A DNA stretch of 36,272 nt from Peptostreptococcaceae bacterium (lineage in GTDB: Bacteria; Bacillota; Clostridia; Peptostreptococcales; Filifactoraceae): contig JAUNKR010000019.1 of the NCBI GenBank assembly GCA_030532705.1, forward strand, positions 5,137 through 41,408, written 5' to 3'. A program made the translations under genes and the position numbers. Positions within the stretch are counted from its first letter, which is position 1, and each line of letters begins with the position of its first letter. Under the pieces are notes generated by a model. The model searched no databases, was not told where the DNA came from, and saw only the letters and a program-made list of their open reading frames with translations. This document shows, in pieces, positions 33,561-36,272 of the stretch.

Positions 33561-34337
33561 ATGTTTAGAGAAGAAATTTCTTCGATCGCACAACTGGCGG
33601 TCAAAAAAGTCGGTTTGATGGAAAAAAGGCCGCTCGCCTATTTGATCCTGTCGATGCTGGCAGGGATCTATGTAGGGGTCGCGATGTTCTTTATTTTTGT
33701 GATCGGCGGGCTGCTGAGCGGATCGCCTCTTGAAGCGGGCGCAAAGATCATGATGGGGCTGAGCTTTGCAGTGGCACTGAGCCTTGTGATCATGGCGGGC
33801 TCGGAGCTTTTTACCGGGAACAATCTCGTGATGGCGATCGGATTGCATCAGCGTACGATCACTTTGAAAAAGGCGATCAAGCTTTGGTGTTTTTGCTGGG
33901 TCGGTAACTGGCTCGGATCGGCACTGATCGCCGGACTGTTTCTTTTCACAGGAGTTGCACAGGGCAAGATCGGCGAATTTTTTGTAAAAGCATCTCTTGC
34001 CAAAATGTCGCTCACGATACCGGAGATGATCGCGCGAGGATTGTTCTGCAATCTGCTCGTTTGTCTAGCAGTCTGGTGCTCCTTGAAGATGAAAAGCGAG
34101 TCCGGAAAGTTGATCATGATCTTTTGGTGTATTTTTGCTTTTATCACGACCGGATTCGAGCATAGTGTGGCGAATATGTCCATCCTGCTCGTCGGACTTC
34201 TCCATCCGATGGGGGAGGCACTTTCCTGGTCAGGCTATTTTACCAATTTGACCTTTGTGACCTTGGGCAATATGATCGGCGGGATCCTGCTTGTTGCATT
34301 GCCATATGCCATCATTGCCGGCAGGGAAAATGAATAG
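33561..34337 (+). CDS. Formate/nitrite transporter (FNT) family channel
   Basis: The product is 258 residues with six membrane segments. Family landmarks are AGSELFTGNNL near residue 76, FCNLLVCLAVW near 155 and the pore His in GFEHSVANM near 198. FNT pentamers pass small monovalent anions: formate, nitrite, hydrosulfide or lactate. Hydrosulfide export would suit the upstream cysteine desulfidase, but the sequence does not fix the substrate. GGAGGA lies 4 nt before the ATG. It starts 36 nt after dnaB with no terminator between, so read-through is likely. Confidence 0.9.
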   Translation: MFREEISSIAQLAVKKVGLMEKRPLAYLILSMLAGIYVGVAMFFIFVIGGLLSGSPLEAGAKIMMGLSFAVALSLVIMAGSELFTGNNLVMAIGLHQRTITLKKAIKLWCFCWVGNWLGSALIAGLFLFTGVAQGKIGEFFVKASLAKMSLTIPEMIARGLFCNLLVCLAVWCSLKMKSESGKLIMIFWCIFAFITTGFEHSVANMSILLVGLLHPMGEALSWSGYFTNLTFVTLGNMIGGILLVALPYAIIAGRENE

Positions 34338-34362
34338 ATCGTCAACGGGGATGATCAAAAAG

Positions 34363-34399
34363 AAAAAGCCTTGTTCTTTTTTGGAGAGCAAGGCTTTTT
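34363..34399. terminator. Bidirectional terminator between FNT and AraC genes
   Basis: An AAAAAGCCTTG/CAAGGCTTTTT stem (34363-34373 with 34389-34399), extended inward by TCT/AGA, is T-rich on both strands. It serves the two converging genes. Confidence 0.85.
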
Positions 34400-34421
34400 G
34401 ATTGCGAAGATCCTGAGGATC

Positions 34422-35264
34422 TTATTTGTCTTTTACGATCGGGACCCAAAGCTCCATTTCGTAATTTTCATCATACATATCCCCATCATAATAAAATTCA
34501 AAATCGGGACTGCCGGCATGACGATAGTTATGGCTTGGGAAAAAGGTTTTGATCACATATTCCCATCCTCTGTGGATAGATCCGGGGATCGCTCCCTTCA
34601 GCTTAAAGATCGCATATTCCGCTTCGGAGATCTCCATGATCTCGAGTCCCAGAGAGTGAGCCTTTTCAACATCCGACACATCGAATGCGGCCATATAATT
34701 GATGATATTTTCGCTCGAGATCTCAAAGCATGCACCATAGCAATTTCCATTTCCAAGAGCGCTCAATGTCTGAGGGCTCGCTTTTTTGAACAGCTCCTTC
34801 CAAACATCCGGGCATTGCGTGCTTGAAATGTCATTTGCTTTGACACCGGCGATCGAAAATGAACCTATTTTTTTGATCTGAACATCCATTGCATTTCCTC
34901 CTTCAATACTGAGTGTTAAATGTACCGGAGAAAAGATACGAAAGTTTTGTCCTTTTTTGATCTCGGAAGGCGTATGACCATGAAATTTTTTGAATGCATA
35001 GGCAAAGGCATCTGCGGATTCATAATTGAGTTCCAAAGCCAGATCGATGATTTTCGGCCGCTCGTCCCGAAGCTTGATCGCTGCGAGCGTCATCCGTCTC
35101 TGACGGATATACTCGCTGAGAGGATATCCCAGCATGATCGCAAAAATTCGGCTGAACATCGCATAGGAATATCCGGAAAGCTTTGCGATTCGGTCCGGAT
35201 CCAGTGCCTCGTCGATCAGATGCGCTTCGATGTAAGCGATGGTTTGGTTGAATTCTTGGATCAT
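34422..35264 (-). CDS. AraC-family regulator with GyrI-like effector domain
   Basis: The product is 280 residues; GGAGG precedes the ATG. Residues 1-105 hold two helix-turn-helix units (LDPDRIAKLSGYSYAMFSRIFA and IIDLALELNYESADAFAYAFKKFHGHTPSEIKK). Residues about 125-280 form a GyrI/SOUL-like small-molecule domain (DVQIKKIGSFSIAGVK..., ending FEFYYDG-MYDENYEMELWVPI). This is the Rob/BmrR-like architecture in which hydrophobic or drug-like molecules set activity. Its target is unknown; the DUF554 gene just upstream on the same strand is one candidate. Confidence 0.9.
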   Translation of the reverse strand: MIQEFNQTIAYIEAHLIDEALDPDRIAKLSGYSYAMFSRIFAIMLGYPLSEYIRQRRMTLAAIKLRDERPKIIDLALELNYESADAFAYAFKKFHGHTPSEIKKGQNFRIFSPVHLTLSIEGGNAMDVQIKKIGSFSIAGVKANDISSTQCPDVWKELFKKASPQTLSALGNGNCYGACFEISSENIINYMAAFDVSDVEKAHSLGLEIMEISEAEYAIFKLKGAIPGSIHRGWEYVIKTFFPSHNYRHAGSPDFEFYYDGDMYDENYEMELWVPIVKDK

Positions 35265-35355
35265 AACTACCTCCGTTTTGTCGTATCTTTTTCTTATCCT
35301 TATTGTAAAACAAAAGAACGATGGATGCCCTTGAATTTTTGTACAAAATTTCTCG

Positions 35356-36042
35356 TTAGAACCAAGGTGTCATCATCAGCAGGATGGGCATAAAGAGTGC
35401 AGGGATCAGATTGGCTATTTTGATCGGCTTGATCTCCAGCATCGTCAGTGCGAGTGCGATCAGCACGATCCCTCCGACGGCACTCATCTCGGTCATCAGC
35501 TCCGGTGTTGCATAGGGCGCCACGCTACTTGACAACAGAGTCAGAAGTCCTTGATACAGGAGCACGGATATTCCTGAAAAAGCGATACCGATGCCCATCG
35601 AAGAGGCTAAGAATATTGCGGCGATACCGTCGATCAACGCCTTGGTAAAATGGACGCTGTGATCATTTTGCATCCCGCTTTCGATCGAAGCGAGGATCGC
35701 CATCGAACCTACGCAGTAGAGCAATGTGGCCGAAAGAAATGCGGCAGTAAAATTATTGTTGGAAGACTTCAAACGCTGCTGCATTTTGTTCCCAAAATTC
35801 GTCATCGCCTGATCGACATCTACCGTTTCGCCGATCAAAGCTCCGAGAACCAAGCTGACGACGAGCAATAAAAAATCGTTGGAGGCAGAAGCAAATTTGA
35901 CACCCAATACCAATATCGAGATCTGAAGAACGGTCATCACTAATTTAGAATGACGCTCGGGGATCATCTTGCCGGCCTTTGATCCGATCAGACCGCCGGC
36001 AAAAATCGTGAGCGCATTGACGATTGAACCTAATAATATCAT
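35356..36042 (-). CDS. DUF554 membrane protein
   Basis: The product is 228 residues with about seven membrane segments. It starts MILLGSIVNALTIFAGGLIGSKAGK and contains LYCVGSMAILASIESG and a GMGIGIAFS-type segment (SSMGIGIAFSGIS), matching the YdfK/DUF554 family, whose substrate is unknown. GAGGAG lies 4-5 nt before the ATG. It is followed on the same strand after 91 nt by the AraC-type gene, so the two may be cotranscribed. Confidence 0.87.
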   Translation of the reverse strand: MILLGSIVNALTIFAGGLIGSKAGKMIPERHSKLVMTVLQISILVLGVKFASASNDFLLLVVSLVLGALIGETVDVDQAMTNFGNKMQQRLKSSNNNFTAAFLSATLLYCVGSMAILASIESGMQNDHSVHFTKALIDGIAAIFLASSMGIGIAFSGISVLLYQGLLTLLSSSVAPYATPELMTEMSAVGGIVLIALALTMLEIKPIKIANLIPALFMPILLMMTPWF

Positions 36043-36072
36043 AAAAGCTCCTCTTTACATTTTGATAAAAGT

Positions 36073-36101
36073 ATTATACAACAGAATAGGCGGTTAATAA
36101 A
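36073..36101 (-). promoter_or_regulatory. Promoter of the DUF554 gene
   Basis: On the minus strand a TATAAT (36073-36078) has TGT just upstream (extended -10); the -35 TTTATT is weak. Confidence 0.45.
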
Positions 36102-36272
36102 AGCTCTTTGATCGACGACATTTTGTGAGTTTTTTGGTCAATGATCTTCACCGTCTGTGCTAATGAGAAGGATATAGACAGGATCGGTCGATCATTTAGA
36201 GCTTATCAACGGGACCAAAGAGCACGAAACGAGCTGTAATTTGAATCGGAATAGCAAGGGCAGCGGATAAAT
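36102..36272. other. Right edge, no gene recognised
   Basis: Minus-strand frames open at the edge stop within about 27 codons and match no family I recognise. The 3' end of a gene beyond the window cannot be excluded. Confidence 0.3.

Noticed and set aside
1-36272. CRISPR array, insertion sequences or prophage
   Set aside because: No regularly spaced repeats, transposase, integrase or phage genes were seen on either strand.

Overview
The window looks like chromosome from a motile, anaerobic, low-to-moderate-GC Firmicute of the class Clostridia. The evidence is the yybS-gdpP-rplI-dnaB block, class B sortase, ECF folate uptake, a tetrahydrofolate riboswitch, L-cysteine desulfidase, a BKACE/Kce-type enzyme typical of amino-acid fermenters, a chemotaxis receptor, and Gram-positive Shine-Dalgarno sequences and promoters. 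An oral or gut amino-acid fermenter (Peptostreptococcaceae or Family XIII-like) is a guess from gene content only. The tetramer GATC is strikingly over-represented throughout.

Layout. 1-4733 (minus): a huge secreted adhesin, intact at its N-terminus and cut by the window edge at its C-terminus. 5365-7353: a divergent EF-G paralogue. 7558-8243: THF riboswitch plus folT. 8404-8479: tRNA-Val(GAC) with an unusual C33. 8667-11186: L-cysteine desulfidase and an amidohydrolase. 11571-13718: chemotaxis receptor. 13975-15921: ornithine cyclodeaminase-family enzyme and a secreted NlpC/P60-like hydrolase. 16119-16590 (minus): an orphan cobalamin-riboswitch transcription unit with its own promoter, attenuator and final terminator but no ordinary protein gene. 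16722-20756: kce, cobT and a phosphohexomutase. 21073-26845: class B sortase, then an apparent operon of a secreted transglutaminase-like protein, a PilC/GspF platform protein, four small pilin-like membrane proteins and a PilT-like ATPase. 27046-28603: two exported proteins of unknown function. 28798-34337: yybS, gdpP, rplI, dnaB and a formate/nitrite-family channel. 34422-36042 (minus): an AraC-type regulator with a GyrI-like effector domain, and a DUF554 membrane protein.

How the parts may work together. Amino-acid catabolism (cysteine, possibly lysine) sits beside B12 functions (riboswitch RNA, cobT). Surface biology is the other theme: adhesin, sortase B, transglutaminase-like protein, a minimal type IV filament-like operon and a chemotaxis receptor. 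The receptor gene and the filament operon share a distinctive upstream motif, CGATATAG followed by ACTGAGAA, which in the filament copy contains a perfect GCCGATAT sigma-D-type -10, suggesting co-regulation.

The most unusual element is the minus-strand B12 RNA. Downstream of its riboswitch-controlled terminator are two adjacent hairpins with 10-nt loops identical at 9 positions (CRAACUCCAA in the RNA), and the terminal hairpin loop again shows ACUCC. It looks like a cobalamin-gated small RNA with Shine-Dalgarno-complementary loops. All functional statements are inferred from sequence reading alone.
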